Assembly: GCF_000425785.1 (NCBI RefSeq)
Contig: NZ_AUEC01000032.1
Location: 1 to 64,000 of the forward strand
Direction of reading: 5' to 3'
Source of the DNA: Pseudomonas taiwanensis DSM 21245
GTDB taxonomy: Bacteria > Pseudomonadota > Gammaproteobacteria > Pseudomonadales > Pseudomonadaceae
DNA length: 64,000 nucleotides
Every line of letters starts with the position of its first letter. Positions within the stretch are counted from its first letter, which is position 1. Positions 19,314-28,655 of the stretch are shown here, one piece after another. Under the pieces are notes generated by a model. That model did no database searches. It worked only from the letters and a program-made list of their open reading frames with translations, and was not told the DNA's origin. Position numbers and translations under genes: made by a program.

Positions 19314-20258
19314 ATGAGACGACAACTCAATGGCCAGACGTTCGTCTGGCTGCATGTGTTCTCCTGTGCGGCCCGACACCTGTCTTTCACCCGCTGCGCC
19401 CAGGAACTGCACATCACCCCCGGCGCCGTCAGCCAGCAGATGCGCCAGCTCGAAGAGCGCCTGGGTTACCAGCTGTTCCTGCGCCGGGCGCGGGGCGTGG
19501 AACTGAGTGCCGAGGGCCAGCGCCTGGCCCAGACCGTGGCCGAAGCCTATGGCAGCATCGAGGCCGAGTTGCTGCGCCTGGATGCCGGGGAGATTCGTGG
19601 CACCTTGCGCGTGCGTTCGATTCCTTCCTTCCTGGCTAAATGGCTCACCCCTCGCCTGCCACGCTTCCAACAGCGCTACCCGGATATCGAACTGCGCCTG
19701 GTGGCCGAGGACAGTGCCCAGGCATTGCACCCGGATGATTTCGATCTGGCCATCGACCTGAACGACGGCAGCTATCCCGGCATGCTGTCGACGCCATTGC
19801 TGGACGAGCAGATCTTCCCGGTCTGTTCGCCCGCGCTGTTAAGGGGGCGCCCACCGTTGCACGGGCCAGCGGACTTGGTGCACTACCCCTTGCTGCACGA
19901 CATCACGGCCTGGCGCGGCAGTTCCGAGTATGCCGAGTGGGAGTTCTACCTGGACGGCATTGGTGCCCGTGGACTGGATGTACGCCGCGGCCATACCTTC
20001 AACCGCAACCACCTGACCATCGAAGCCGCCATTGCCGGCATTGGCGTCGCCATCGCCCGGCGCACACTGCTCAACGACGAACTCGAACGAGGCGCGCTGA
20101 TCGTGCCGTTCGGTGTACCGATCGCCAACCACAAACGCTATGTCCTGCACTACGCGCCTGGCGGTTTGAGCCAGCCAGGGGCGCGTGCGGTGCATGACTG
20201 GCTGGTCGAAGAAGCCGAAGGGTTTCGGGCGTTACACCCTCTGCACGCTCAGGACTGA
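19314..20258 (+). CDS. LysR-family regulator, DsdC-like
   Basis: 314 residues. The N-terminal HTH is FSCAARHLSFTRCAQELHITPGAVSQQMRQLEERLG-like (residues about 16-52, GcvA/DsdC class). The effector domain has the DsdC-type pattern DFDLAIDLNDGSYPGMLSTPLLDEQIFPVCSP, then HDITAW and a late GVAIARR. It is divergent from the serine dehydratase gene with 146 bp between starts, so it is likely a serine-responsive activator of that gene. Assignment to the DsdC branch rests on remembered motif similarity. Confidence 0.78.
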   Translation: MRRQLNGQTFVWLHVFSCAARHLSFTRCAQELHITPGAVSQQMRQLEERLGYQLFLRRARGVELSAEGQRLAQTVAEAYGSIEAELLRLDAGEIRGTLRVRSIPSFLAKWLTPRLPRFQQRYPDIELRLVAEDSAQALHPDDFDLAIDLNDGSYPGMLSTPLLDEQIFPVCSPALLRGRPPLHGPADLVHYPLLHDITAWRGSSEYAEWEFYLDGIGARGLDVRRGHTFNRNHLTIEAAIAGIGVAIARRTLLNDELERGALIVPFGVPIANHKRYVLHYAPGGLSQPGARAVHDWLVEEAEGFRALHPLHAQD

Positions 20259-20308
20259 AGCAATGCTCAGCGGAAGCTCCAAGCTGCGACTGGGCAGCCC
20301 TGATGGCT

Positions 20309-21727
20309 TCAATAGGCGTGCTTGCCCGTAAAGGCATTGAGCGTTCGCACCAGAATCACGAAGTCCAACCACAACGACCAGTTGTTGATGTACTCGATAT
20401 CGGAGTCCACGCGCTGGATCATCTGTTCGATGTCTTTGGTTTCCCCACGGAAGCCGCGCACCTGGGCCAAACCGGTCATACCCGGTTTGATGTTGTGGCG
20501 CGCGAAGTAATCCACGATGTCCTGGGAATACAGCGAATCATGTTGCAGGGCATGGGGACGCGGCCCCACCAGCGACATTTCACCTGTCAGCACATTGAAC
20601 AGTTGCGGCAGTTCATCCAGGCTGGTGCGGCGGATGAATGCGCCTACCCGGGTCAGCCGTGGGTCGTTCTTTTGCGCCTGTTTGACCACGCCAGCTTCCG
20701 GCTGGTGGACGTGCATGCTGCGGAACTTCCAGATGCGGAACGATTCGCCGGTCCAGCCGGTGCGTTCCTGGCGGAAGAACACCGGCCCCGGGCTGTCCAG
20801 CTTGATGGCAGCGGCAATCGCCAACAGAACCGGTGATGCACACAGCACGATCAGCGCGGCAAGCACCCTGTCCTCCAGGTTCTTGAGGAACAGGCTCATC
20901 CCCGTCAACGGCGTCTCGGACAAGGTCAACACGGGAATACCGGCAATTTCACGCACACTGTGGTTGATCAGGCGCAGCGAGAAGATGTCAGGCACCCAGT
21001 TGACGGCGATGCACCTGTCGAGCAGCTTGAGGTAAACCTCGCTGATGACCTCCGATCCGCCCAAGGGGGTGACCAGGTAGACCGTGCGCACCGCATGGCG
21101 CGTGACGATTTCATCGAGGTCGCCAACATGCCCGAGCACCGGCAAGCGCTGCTTGCCGTCAACGCCGTCCTTGCCATTGTCCTGCCCCGCCTCCATCAGC
21201 ACACAGCCCACTACCCGCTCGCCAAGCCAAGGGTTGTTGCTGATCTTCTGATGCAGGAAGTTGGCCAGCTCCCCTGTGCCGATGATCAGGGCATTGTCCA
21301 GCCCGTGTGTCATGAAGCGCTTCTGTACCTCGCGCACGGCGATGTGCAGGAATAATTGGGCGAAGTAACCGATCACGAACAGCTTGCCCACCAGTAAGCG
21401 CGAGTAGGTCTCGCTTTGCTTGGTGAGAAACGCCATGACCACGAGAAAGCAGAACGTGACCGACCAAGCCTTGAACAGCCTGAAGGCCTTGATGCTGAGC
21501 TTGGCATTGCTGCGGTAGATCGCATAGTGGTCGTAGACCACCGCCAGCGCGCCGATCAGCAACAGCAGCATGATGACGTAGTCGGAAGTGATGTAGCCGA
21601 ACTGGGTGTAGATCAAGTACCAGGCGATACCGGTGACGGCGATTCCATCGAGGCCAGCTTGAATGGCGTTGCTGACGCTGCTTCTGCGCTGGAGTAAGGA
21701 GCGACTGCTTCTGGGTTCGAAAACCAT
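20309..21727 (-). CDS. Undecaprenyl-phosphate hexose-1-phosphate transferase (WcaJ-type), EPS initiation
   Basis: 472 residues. The N-terminal half has about four transmembrane segments and a CoA-binding-3-like domain. One further hydrophobic segment (VLAALIVLCASPVLLAIAAA) leads into the catalytic bacterial sugar-transferase domain, with FRQERTGWTGESFRIWKFRSM, then FIRRTSLDELPQL, VGPRPHA and IKPGMTGLAQV. This is the polyisoprenyl-phosphate hexose transferase that loads the first sugar of the repeat unit. It ends the long leftward exopolysaccharide operon, 200 bp beyond the WecG-type gene. Confidence 0.88.
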   Translation of the reverse strand: MVFEPRSSRSLLQRRSSVSNAIQAGLDGIAVTGIAWYLIYTQFGYITSDYVIMLLLLIGALAVVYDHYAIYRSNAKLSIKAFRLFKAWSVTFCFLVVMAFLTKQSETYSRLLVGKLFVIGYFAQLFLHIAVREVQKRFMTHGLDNALIIGTGELANFLHQKISNNPWLGERVVGCVLMEAGQDNGKDGVDGKQRLPVLGHVGDLDEIVTRHAVRTVYLVTPLGGSEVISEVYLKLLDRCIAVNWVPDIFSLRLINHSVREIAGIPVLTLSETPLTGMSLFLKNLEDRVLAALIVLCASPVLLAIAAAIKLDSPGPVFFRQERTGWTGESFRIWKFRSMHVHQPEAGVVKQAQKNDPRLTRVGAFIRRTSLDELPQLFNVLTGEMSLVGPRPHALQHDSLYSQDIVDYFARHNIKPGMTGLAQVRGFRGETKDIEQMIQRVDSDIEYINNWSLWLDFVILVRTLNAFTGKHAY

Positions 21728-21927
21728 TCTCCGACCTCATCTATGTGAGCGTAGCAAACGTCTTTGCATCCGCTTCAACGGGCGCAACAGCCGCTTTCAG
21801 TGCCTGAAAGCCCGACGCCCAATGAAAGCCCCACCCCAGCCCGCCAACGAGGCGGTTGTAATCAACTGTAGCAGCGCCGTGTCACCCGCGTGGTCGCAGT
21901 GCCCTCCTGCCCTTGCTTTTGGCCGGT

Positions 21928-22668
21928 TCACACGCCCCGCCGGCTAAGCAACCAGGTGCGCAGCAGAAACAGCGGATTGCCCAGCACATAGCGCACGAAC
22001 AACCGTTTAGGCTCCCTGAACAAGCGGAACGCCCATTCGCCGCCCAGGCGCCGTATCCAGCGGGGCGCGCGGGTGACCTTGCCCCCCAGGAAATCCAGGA
22101 TGGCCCCACCACAGACAATCAGACACGGCGAGGCAGCCCGCGCCAGCTGGACGGCAACGGCCTCCTGTTTAGGCATGCCCATGCCCAGAACGATCAGCTC
22201 CGGGCGGACCACGCGCGCCAGTTCGAGATAAGTGTCGGCATCGGCGAAACCATGGTGAATCGAAACAGGCACTACGCCATGAACGCTCGCAGCGTGTGCC
22301 ACCGCCTGGCTCAGGAAGGGTTCCTGGGTCCCCCAGAACGCCACGCGACGCCCCTTGTAGCTCTGCAACAGTTTTGGGATGAAGTCGGTGCCGTTCATGT
22401 TCAGGCCAGGGTCCAGGCCCAGCTGGCGATAGAGGATCGACATGCCTGCCCCGTCCCTCAGCAGCACGTCAGCGCCTGACAACGCATGGCCGTATTGCGC
22501 ATCACCCACCACCAGGTTCATGGCATGGGCGTTGACGAAACCCAGCACGGTCGGCGCCAGTGGCGCTGACAGCGCTGCCAGTATCCGCTGCTCGTCCGCC
22601 GGATCGCTGACCACCCGCAACTTGCCGAGGATCGTCTTCCAGCGCTGTTGCCAGGGGTGCTTGTCCAT
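21928..22668 (-). CDS. WecG/TagA/CpsF-family glycosyltransferase
   Basis: 246 residues. Family marks are GFVNAHAMNLVV, DGAGMSILYRQLG, NGTDFIPKLLQ, VAFWGTQ and LIVLGMGMPKQE, then GGAILDFLGGKVTRAPRWIRRLGGEWAFRL (in parts), the C-terminal membrane-association segment. It transfers the second sugar onto the lipid-linked first sugar. The ATG overlaps the upstream stop as TGATG, so translation is coupled to the preceding glycosyltransferase. Confidence 0.86.
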   Translation of the reverse strand: MDKHPWQQRWKTILGKLRVVSDPADEQRILAALSAPLAPTVLGFVNAHAMNLVVGDAQYGHALSGADVLLRDGAGMSILYRQLGLDPGLNMNGTDFIPKLLQSYKGRRVAFWGTQEPFLSQAVAHAASVHGVVPVSIHHGFADADTYLELARVVRPELIVLGMGMPKQEAVAVQLARAASPCLIVCGGAILDFLGGKVTRAPRWIRRLGGEWAFRLFREPKRLFVRYVLGNPLFLLRTWLLSRRGV

Positions 22669-23855
22669 CAGCCGTCGTCCCTCTTCGAGCGCACCCAATC
22701 GACCTGGCGCTTGATCAGAAAACCCAGGTACAGAGGGATCTTCCTGGCGGCATAGAACGGTGCGTACAGCAGCACCGAAAACGAGATCAAACGCCGTGCG
22801 AAGCGCCACCACGCCAGCCACACCGCCCCCATCAGCAGCCCCATCGCAGCACTGGCGATCACGGCCGCCAGCCAGGTCCCGAACAACACGCCCGCCAGCC
22901 ATGAAATGCAGAACAGCGCCACCCAGGAAAGCGTCAGCAGCGCCAGCGGCGGCACCATCAGGTCCAGGGCCATGGCCAGCAGTGCGCCGTTGCGTTGCGT
23001 GAAGGCAGCCGCAAGTCGCCTGGGGGCATCCGCCAGCAGCACGCCCAGATGACCGTGCTCCCAACGGGTGCGTTGGGTGTTCAAACCCTCCTGACTGCTC
23101 GGAAAGACACTGGTGACCTGCGCATCGCTGCAGAACACAGGCGGTTTGCCGCGCTGGCAGAAATCCAAGCCCAGCTTCAGATCCTCGACCAGATGCCCGT
23201 TGGCCAAGTCGACCAAGGCCAGCGCATGCCAGGGCAATGCCATCCCTGCTCCCATGAGCTGGCACGGCAGGCCCAATCGAGCCCAGCCCCGGGGGCGCAC
23301 AAGGTTCTTCACACGCCAGGCAAATTCGGCGACCTGAACCTTCAGCCCCGCCCCCTGGGGTGCATGCATCAGGTAGAGCGCTTGCACCGGCCGATCGGCT
23401 GCAGCGCAGGCGCACGCCAGACGTTCGATAGCACCCTCTGCCACCCGGCAATCGGCGTCGATGATGATGAGCACCTCAGGCGCGTCATCCTTCAAGTGGC
23501 GCACGCCGAAGTCCAACGCATAACCCTTGCCGCGCAGGTGCGCATGCTGGCGCTCGACCACTTGCGCCCCCGTGCAACGCGCCAGTGCCGCTGTGTCGTC
23601 GGTGCAATTGTCCGCCACCACCAGCAACCGATCGCCCTCGCGCAATTGCGGGCGGATGCTGTCGAGCGTTGCGCGAATCACCGGTGATTCATTGTGCGCC
23701 GGTACCAGCACCGCCACGCGGGGGCGCGCCCCGGCCAGCACCGGCGGTGAGCGTGTTGGCAGGCAGGCCGCCAGCACCTGGGTGAACAGCACCAGCACTG
23801 GCAGCAGCATGACCAGTGAAACCGCCACCAACAGCCATCCCAGCACGGTAATCAT
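22668..23855 (-). CDS. Membrane GT2 glycosyltransferase
   Basis: 395 residues. An N-terminal membrane segment (LGWLLVAVSLVMLLPVLVLF) precedes a GT-A domain with PAHNES, DNCTDDT, the DxD IIDADC (about residue 130) and QRTRWEHG, a QxxRW-like acceptor motif. Two to three C-terminal membrane helices follow. This is the cellulose-synthase-like subclass of GT2 that works at the inner membrane face. It is coupled on both sides (4-bp ATGA overlap upstream, 1-bp overlap downstream). Confidence 0.85.
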   Translation of the reverse strand: MITVLGWLLVAVSLVMLLPVLVLFTQVLAACLPTRSPPVLAGARPRVAVLVPAHNESPVIRATLDSIRPQLREGDRLLVVADNCTDDTAALARCTGAQVVERQHAHLRGKGYALDFGVRHLKDDAPEVLIIIDADCRVAEGAIERLACACAAADRPVQALYLMHAPQGAGLKVQVAEFAWRVKNLVRPRGWARLGLPCQLMGAGMALPWHALALVDLANGHLVEDLKLGLDFCQRGKPPVFCSDAQVTSVFPSSQEGLNTQRTRWEHGHLGVLLADAPRRLAAAFTQRNGALLAMALDLMVPPLALLTLSWVALFCISWLAGVLFGTWLAAVIASAAMGLLMGAVWLAWWRFARRLISFSVLLYAPFYAARKIPLYLGFLIKRQVDWVRSKRDDG

Positions 23856-25054
23856 GCGCAGGTCCTGAAGTAATGAGCCAACTTGGCCGCTTCGGTGTCG
23901 ATATCATGGCGCTGCAACACACGGCGATACGCCGCATCACCCATTTTCTGCAGTACCTCGGCAGGTTGGTCCAGGCATTCGGCCATGGCGTCGGCCAATT
24001 CTTCCACTGCACCTGCCGGGAACAACCAGCCACTCTCGCCCTGGCGGACCAGTTCGGGGATACCGGCCACGTAGGTCGTCAACACCGGCCTGCGCAAGGC
24101 CATCGCCTCCATGATGACCACCGGTAGGCCCTCGGCAAAACTGGGCAGCACCAGTGCCCGGGCGGCGAGGATCTCCTCACGGACCTGGGCACTGCTGATC
24201 CAGCCGGTGATGCGCACTTGCCCTTGCAAGCCATGCTGCGCAATGAAAGCTTCGATGGGTGGACGCATCTCACCGTCGCCGGCCAGTACCACCTCGAACG
24301 GCACCGACCGTGCCGCCAGCAGACGTACAGCCTCCAGCAACAGCAATTGCCCCTTTTGCTCGCACAGCCGCCCCACGCACACCAGCCGAGGCACCGCCGG
24401 CGCGTCGACCGCTGGCACCTCGTGGAACGAGCGCTCCAGGCCGCAATGCACCACTTTCACCTTCGCCCAATGCTCATGGGCTACCCAACGGTAAAGCTGG
24501 CTGCGCCCATAGGAGCTCACCGCGGCAACGAAGGCGGCGTGCCGCACTTTTTCGCCCATATGGAGAAACTGCGGTTTGTCGAACTCTTCCGGCCCGTGCA
24601 CGGTGAAGCTGTAGCTCGGCCCGCCCAGGGCGTTGGCCAGCATTACCACTTCAGTGGAGTTGGTGCCGAAATGCGCATGCACGTGCTCGGCGCCGAATGC
24701 CTGCAGCCACTGCACTACACGGCAGGCCTCGGCCAGGTAGACCAGATGGTACGGCCAGGGGCGGTCGGCCCGCCGCCCATGGCGCAGCGCCAGGCCAAGC
24801 GCCGACATGAAGCGCCGCGGTTGGGCACGTAATACCTCAAACAACGGCATGAACAACCCCTTCAGGCCGTCCTTGAGCACGTAGAGGGTCTTGTCGCGTT
24901 CTGCGAGGTCTTCGTCATCCTGCAATTGGGCATCCCAGCCACGCAGGGCGATGCGTTGGATCTCCATGCCCTGGCGTTCCAGGGCGAGGATTTCCCGTCG
25001 AATGAAACTATGGCTGACCTTCGGGTACTGATTGATGAAATAAGCAATGCGCAT
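23852..25054 (-). CDS. GT4 glycosyltransferase (group 1)
   Basis: 400 residues with the GT-B fold. The N-terminal MRIAYFINQYPKVSHSFIRREI and C-terminal VGRLCEQKGQLLLLEA, then the E-x7-E motif in FAEGLPVVIMEAM, identify family GT4 (retaining, nucleotide-sugar dependent). It adds one residue to the lipid-linked repeat unit in the cytosol. The coding sequence ends in a 4-bp overlap with the next gene of the operon. Confidence 0.87.
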   Translation of the reverse strand: MRIAYFINQYPKVSHSFIRREILALERQGMEIQRIALRGWDAQLQDDEDLAERDKTLYVLKDGLKGLFMPLFEVLRAQPRRFMSALGLALRHGRRADRPWPYHLVYLAEACRVVQWLQAFGAEHVHAHFGTNSTEVVMLANALGGPSYSFTVHGPEEFDKPQFLHMGEKVRHAAFVAAVSSYGRSQLYRWVAHEHWAKVKVVHCGLERSFHEVPAVDAPAVPRLVCVGRLCEQKGQLLLLEAVRLLAARSVPFEVVLAGDGEMRPPIEAFIAQHGLQGQVRITGWISSAQVREEILAARALVLPSFAEGLPVVIMEAMALRRPVLTTYVAGIPELVRQGESGWLFPAGAVEELADAMAECLDQPAEVLQKMGDAAYRRVLQRHDIDTEAAKLAHYFRTCA

Positions 25055-25115
25055 AGGAATCCAAGTCGATGCCCGCGTGATGAATGACCAGGCTTGCTCA
25101 GTCGTTTCCAGCCCG

Positions 25116-26120
25116 TTACTCCAGGCTGTTGGTCACTGGCCTGTCCCCCGATTTCGTCAGGTGATGCAACGTTTCCTGTCCCTGCTGTAGTGGTGATGGC
25201 CAGGCTGCGGGTTGAACGGGGAACATGCCCTCGATATGGCCAAACACATCGTCGAGCATGGCGTGACGCCTGCGGTACATCGCCCGCTTTTTCGGGGCGA
25301 TGTCGTCGGCCGAGCGTCTGGCGGCCTCCAGCGGAATCGTGAAGAAGTCCTCGCGCTCCGACGGCGATGCGCCGTTCTCCAGCCAGATGGTGTCGTAGTT
25401 GGCCGCCAGATCGTCGGCCTTTTCGGCGCCGAAATAGCGATGACGATGGTGCCGATAGCGGTCACCGACCGCATAGATACGGGCAGCGCCAAGGGTTCTG
25501 GCCAGGCACTTGAGGACTTCGATCAAAAAACTTCTCGGGCGCAGCCCTTCGAAATCCTTGGTCAGGTCCCGGTAGATACACAACGACCTTTCGCTGTCGA
25601 TACCCTTGTGTATTCCCTGCACGGCACCGATCAGCACGAAGACTTCACCCCCGGTACCGCCAAGGCTGAAGGCCAGTGATGCCACACGCAGGTCGCCCTG
25701 GAACAGGTTGAGCACCAACTCCCCCTCGCGCCGGAACCAGACAGGCCGGTCCAGCACCAGGGTGCACTGGCTGGAATACCCCGACAGATCGCACAGCACC
25801 TGATGCTCGTCACGCCCCATCAGCAACAGCCTCGGGAACTGCTCGGCGACAACTTCATAGTGCGACGCTACCGCATCCAGCCGCTGCGGCGCTTCCCACG
25901 CCTTGCTGATGTAGGGCCACTGCACCACGCCAATGCTGTCGAAACCCAGCGCCTTGAACCCCTTGGGGCCCAGTGCTGCCGACATGCGCGCCACGAAGGC
26001 CTTGAGGTCTTCCCGCTGCTTGATGATCAGTATTCCCAGCTTGAGCTTGTTGTTCAGTGCCCGTAGCGAGTAACCGGGCTGCAGTGTGAGCACGCTTTTC
26101 ACGATCGACCGATATGTCAT
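25116..26120 (-). CDS. VirK/YbjX-family (DUF535) protein inside the EPS operon
   Basis: 334 residues. The family signature is clear in the middle and C-terminal part: LIGAVQGIHKG, LTKDFEGLRPRSFLIEVL, AVGDRYRHHRHRYF, and ADDIAPKKRAMYRRRHAMLD near residues 270-295. VirK/YbjX proteins are linked to envelope stress or peptide resistance but their chemistry is unknown. Its place between two glycosyltransferase genes in the same direction (7-bp gap upstream) argues for a role in this polysaccharide. Cytosolic by sequence. Confidence 0.82.
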   Translation of the reverse strand: MTYRSIVKSVLTLQPGYSLRALNNKLKLGILIIKQREDLKAFVARMSAALGPKGFKALGFDSIGVVQWPYISKAWEAPQRLDAVASHYEVVAEQFPRLLLMGRDEHQVLCDLSGYSSQCTLVLDRPVWFRREGELVLNLFQGDLRVASLAFSLGGTGGEVFVLIGAVQGIHKGIDSERSLCIYRDLTKDFEGLRPRSFLIEVLKCLARTLGAARIYAVGDRYRHHRHRYFGAEKADDLAANYDTIWLENGASPSEREDFFTIPLEAARRSADDIAPKKRAMYRRRHAMLDDVFGHIEGMFPVQPAAWPSPLQQGQETLHHLTKSGDRPVTNSLE

Positions 26121-26127
26121 GGGTTTC

Positions 26128-27114
26128 TCACTTGTACTCGATCAGCGCGGATTTGCCAGCGCCGAACCTGTTCAAAAGAAACTTCGCCTGCCCCACCATC
26201 TCGGGGAACTTCCCAAGCACCAGAAACACCGCCTGCAGCCAGTTCTCACGCCATGTTCGCCCACCACGGCGTGCCAGGCGCATCGTCTGCAAAGGGTAGA
26301 TCAGAAGTGGCAGCAGCCCGACACTGCCCAACGACAGGCTGGCCACCACGCTGGCCAGCGGCAGCCCCAGGCCCCAGAACCAGGCCCGACGAGATTCTTT
26401 GCGCCAATGTCGCTCGGGCGTCTCGCCATGCAAGTGCGCCCCTTGGGCGAAGGCGTAACCCGCTCGCATGCTCCGCCGCCACCACTGGCTGAAACGGGTC
26501 ATGTCGGCATCGTGCAGGGTCATCTCCACGCCCAGTCGCCAGATCTTCCAACCGCCGGCGCGCAGCCGCACACACATCTCAGGCTCTTCGCCGGCGATGA
26601 GGTCGGCACGAAAGCCCGACACCGCCAGGAAGGCTTCGGCACGTATCAGTGCGTCGCCCCCGCACGCCTTGGTTTCACCCAGTGGTGTGTCCCATTCCAG
26701 ATCGCACAACAGGTTGTAGATCGAATGCCGCGGGTACCGCTCGCGACGCCGACCGCAGACCACGGCAACCTCTGGATGCGCCTGCAGAAAAGCCTGGGCT
26801 TGCTCAAGCCAACCGGCGACCACTTCGCAATCGCCATCGACGAACTGTACCAAGCGCAGCGACGGCATTACCCCGTGCAAATGGGCAAAGCCTTCGTTGC
26901 GTGCACGCGCTGCTGTGAACGGGATGGACAGATCCAGCGACACCACCTCGACACCCTGGTCCAAGGCGTGCTGCACCGAGCCATCGGTGGACCCCGAGTC
27001 GACATACACCACCGTGTCCGCACAGCCTGCCACGGAGGCCAGGCAACGCTCCAGGCGCAGCCCTTCATTACGGCCGATTATCACGACTCCGATGCCTGTC
27101 ACCCTGGGCCTCAC
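26128..27114 (-). CDS. GT2 glycosyltransferase
   Basis: 328 residues. The GT-A domain shows VVIIGRNEGLRLERCL, DSGSTDGS, RNEGFAHL and the DxD VDGDC (about residue 94). A later CGGDALIRAEAF...AGEEPEMCVRLR gives the typical acceptor region. A C-terminal hydrophobic stretch (GLGLPLASVVASLSLGSVGLLPLL) anchors it. Start is GTG at 27114, with AAGG 7 bases before; a second GTG at 27102 (GAGG 6 bases before) is equally possible. Part of the leftward EPS operon. Confidence 0.83.
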   Translation of the reverse strand: MRPRVTGIGVVIIGRNEGLRLERCLASVAGCADTVVYVDSGSTDGSVQHALDQGVEVVSLDLSIPFTAARARNEGFAHLHGVMPSLRLVQFVDGDCEVVAGWLEQAQAFLQAHPEVAVVCGRRRERYPRHSIYNLLCDLEWDTPLGETKACGGDALIRAEAFLAVSGFRADLIAGEEPEMCVRLRAGGWKIWRLGVEMTLHDADMTRFSQWWRRSMRAGYAFAQGAHLHGETPERHWRKESRRAWFWGLGLPLASVVASLSLGSVGLLPLLIYPLQTMRLARRGGRTWRENWLQAVFLVLGKFPEMVGQAKFLLNRFGAGKSALIEYK

Positions 27115-27165
27115 TCGTCTGCCTTGAACGAAACACGCCTTTTACCGCGCTGCCCTGCGGCTACC

Positions 27166-27690
27166 TCAGGAACACAAATTGGCCTCGACCGGCTTTCTCG
27201 CCTTGATGGTGGCCGGGACACCCACCGCCGCGCAGTTGTCCGGCACGTCGGTGAGGACCACGGCATTGGCGCCGATCAGTACGTTGTTGCCAATGCGGAT
27301 ATTGCCCAGCACCTTGGCCCCGGTGCCAATGTCGACATTGTTGCCGAACACCGGCGCGATAGGCTCCTCCACATTCTTCAAGCCCACCACCACCCCATTG
27401 CGAATCCGGCAGTCATCGCCAAAGCGCGCGTAGCCGCTGATCACGATGCCGCCAAAATGGTCGATGACGAAATTGCGGCCTATCACCACCTCGCAGGGCA
27501 ACTCAACCCCCGTGATGATCTGAATCAGCTTGAACAGCACTCTGTAGACCAACGAGCAGAGCTTGCGCAGGATCGCTGGGCGCACACCGTAGCGCCAGCG
27601 ACCGAACCGGTAGACCAGCAGAACCCAGAACCCCTGGGCCCCCCAATCTCCACCATGTGCTCGCAGGTCGGCACGAATGTTCTCGAACAT
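27166..27690 (-). CDS. Serine-acetyltransferase-like hexapeptide acyltransferase
   Basis: 174 residues with left-handed beta-helix repeats (VVIGRNFVIDHFGGIVISG, IGTGAKVLGNIRIGNNVLIGANAVV, each in short hexads) and the C-terminal VGVPATIKAR of the CysE/NodL group. The N-terminal helix bundle of true CysE is missing, so it more likely O-acetylates a sugar in the polymer than serine. It lies 8 bases after the preceding glycosyltransferase gene of the operon. Confidence 0.8.
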   Translation of the reverse strand: MFENIRADLRAHGGDWGAQGFWVLLVYRFGRWRYGVRPAILRKLCSLVYRVLFKLIQIITGVELPCEVVIGRNFVIDHFGGIVISGYARFGDDCRIRNGVVVGLKNVEEPIAPVFGNNVDIGTGAKVLGNIRIGNNVLIGANAVVLTDVPDNCAAVGVPATIKARKPVEANLCS

Positions 27691-27698
27691 GGTTTAAC

Positions 27699-28655
27699 CT
27701 ACCGTGTGGGTTGGCGTGCGAACCGGGTCGCGAACAGTGACGACCAGGTGGCTTGGGTATGCAGCCAGCACGCCTTGATAGCCGCCCAGCCACGCCCTTT
27801 CAACAGCGCCTTGAGGGCCAGGATCGCATCGCCGAGACTGACCAGCAGCATGTGCAGGATCAACCCCGTGACGCCGTGGTGCTTGCGGAAGTACAGGAGT
27901 TCGCTTTCAATCTGATAGGTGGAAATCTGCCGGCTGGCCGCCTCCAGTTCCGCCACCGACTTGGAGCTTTCGCCGCCGATATGCACCACGGTGGTGTGCG
28001 GGTAGAACACCACTTTCCAGCCTGCCTCCTTGACGCGCTTGCAGTGGTCCACTTCCTCGTAATACAAGAAGTAGCGAGGGTCGAACAGACCGACCTGGTC
28101 GAGTACTTCACGGCGAACCAGGTAGAAGCAGCCCGGCAGCCAATCGCATTCGCGGACCGTGCCGTGGTCCCAGCTCATTTCGTCGACCATCTTCAAGCCA
28201 GGGAAGAACCGGTCCAGCCCGGTTCGGGAGACGAAGATGTTCAAAGGGGTCGGAAAGTATCGGCAACAGGGCTGCAGATCACCGTCACGCCCCACCAGGC
28301 GTACGCCCAGCACACCGCACTCCGGATGGGCCTCCATGTATTCGAGAGTCTTGTCCAGGGTGTCGCTTGCCACGAATGCATCGGTATTGAGCAACAGCGC
28401 GTACTTACCCTGCAGGTGTTCCAGCAGTTGGTTATTGGCCCGCCCAAAACCGACATTGTGCTTGTTGCTGACCAACAATGCCTGGGGGCAGACCTGGGCC
28501 ATTCGCGCCACCGAGTCGTCGACCGAGGCGTTGTCCACCACCAGGTAACTTGCCAGCTGTTCGCCCCTGGCCTTGCGCAGGGCATCGAACATCGGCTGCA
28601 GCAAGGATGCCGTGTTGAAGTTCACCACCATCACATCGACGGGCTTTCTATCCAT
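27699..28655 (-). CDS. GT2 glycosyltransferase, rhamnosyltransferase-like (WbbL)
   Basis: 318 residues. The motif order VMVVNFNTASLL, DNASVDDS, NVGFGRANN, LLLNTDAF and WLPGCFYLVRREVLDQVGLFDPRYFLYYEEVDHCKR (in parts) is typical of the WbbL/rhamnosyltransferase branch of GT2. Catalysis is cytosolic with a C-terminal amphipathic segment. The start overlaps the preceding acyltransferase gene by 8 bp. Confidence 0.86.
   Translation of the reverse strand: MDRKPVDVMVVNFNTASLLQPMFDALRKARGEQLASYLVVDNASVDDSVARMAQVCPQALLVSNKHNVGFGRANNQLLEHLQGKYALLLNTDAFVASDTLDKTLEYMEAHPECGVLGVRLVGRDGDLQPCCRYFPTPLNIFVSRTGLDRFFPGLKMVDEMSWDHGTVRECDWLPGCFYLVRREVLDQVGLFDPRYFLYYEEVDHCKRVKEAGWKVVFYPHTTVVHIGGESSKSVAELEAASRQISTYQIESELLYFRKHHGVTGLILHMLLVSLGDAILALKALLKGRGWAAIKACWLHTQATWSSLFATRFARQPTR

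Noticed and set aside
22669..23451. In-frame upstream extension of the WecG-type gene
   Set aside because: It overlaps the GT2 gene in another frame; the TGATG overlap at 22668 supports the short form.
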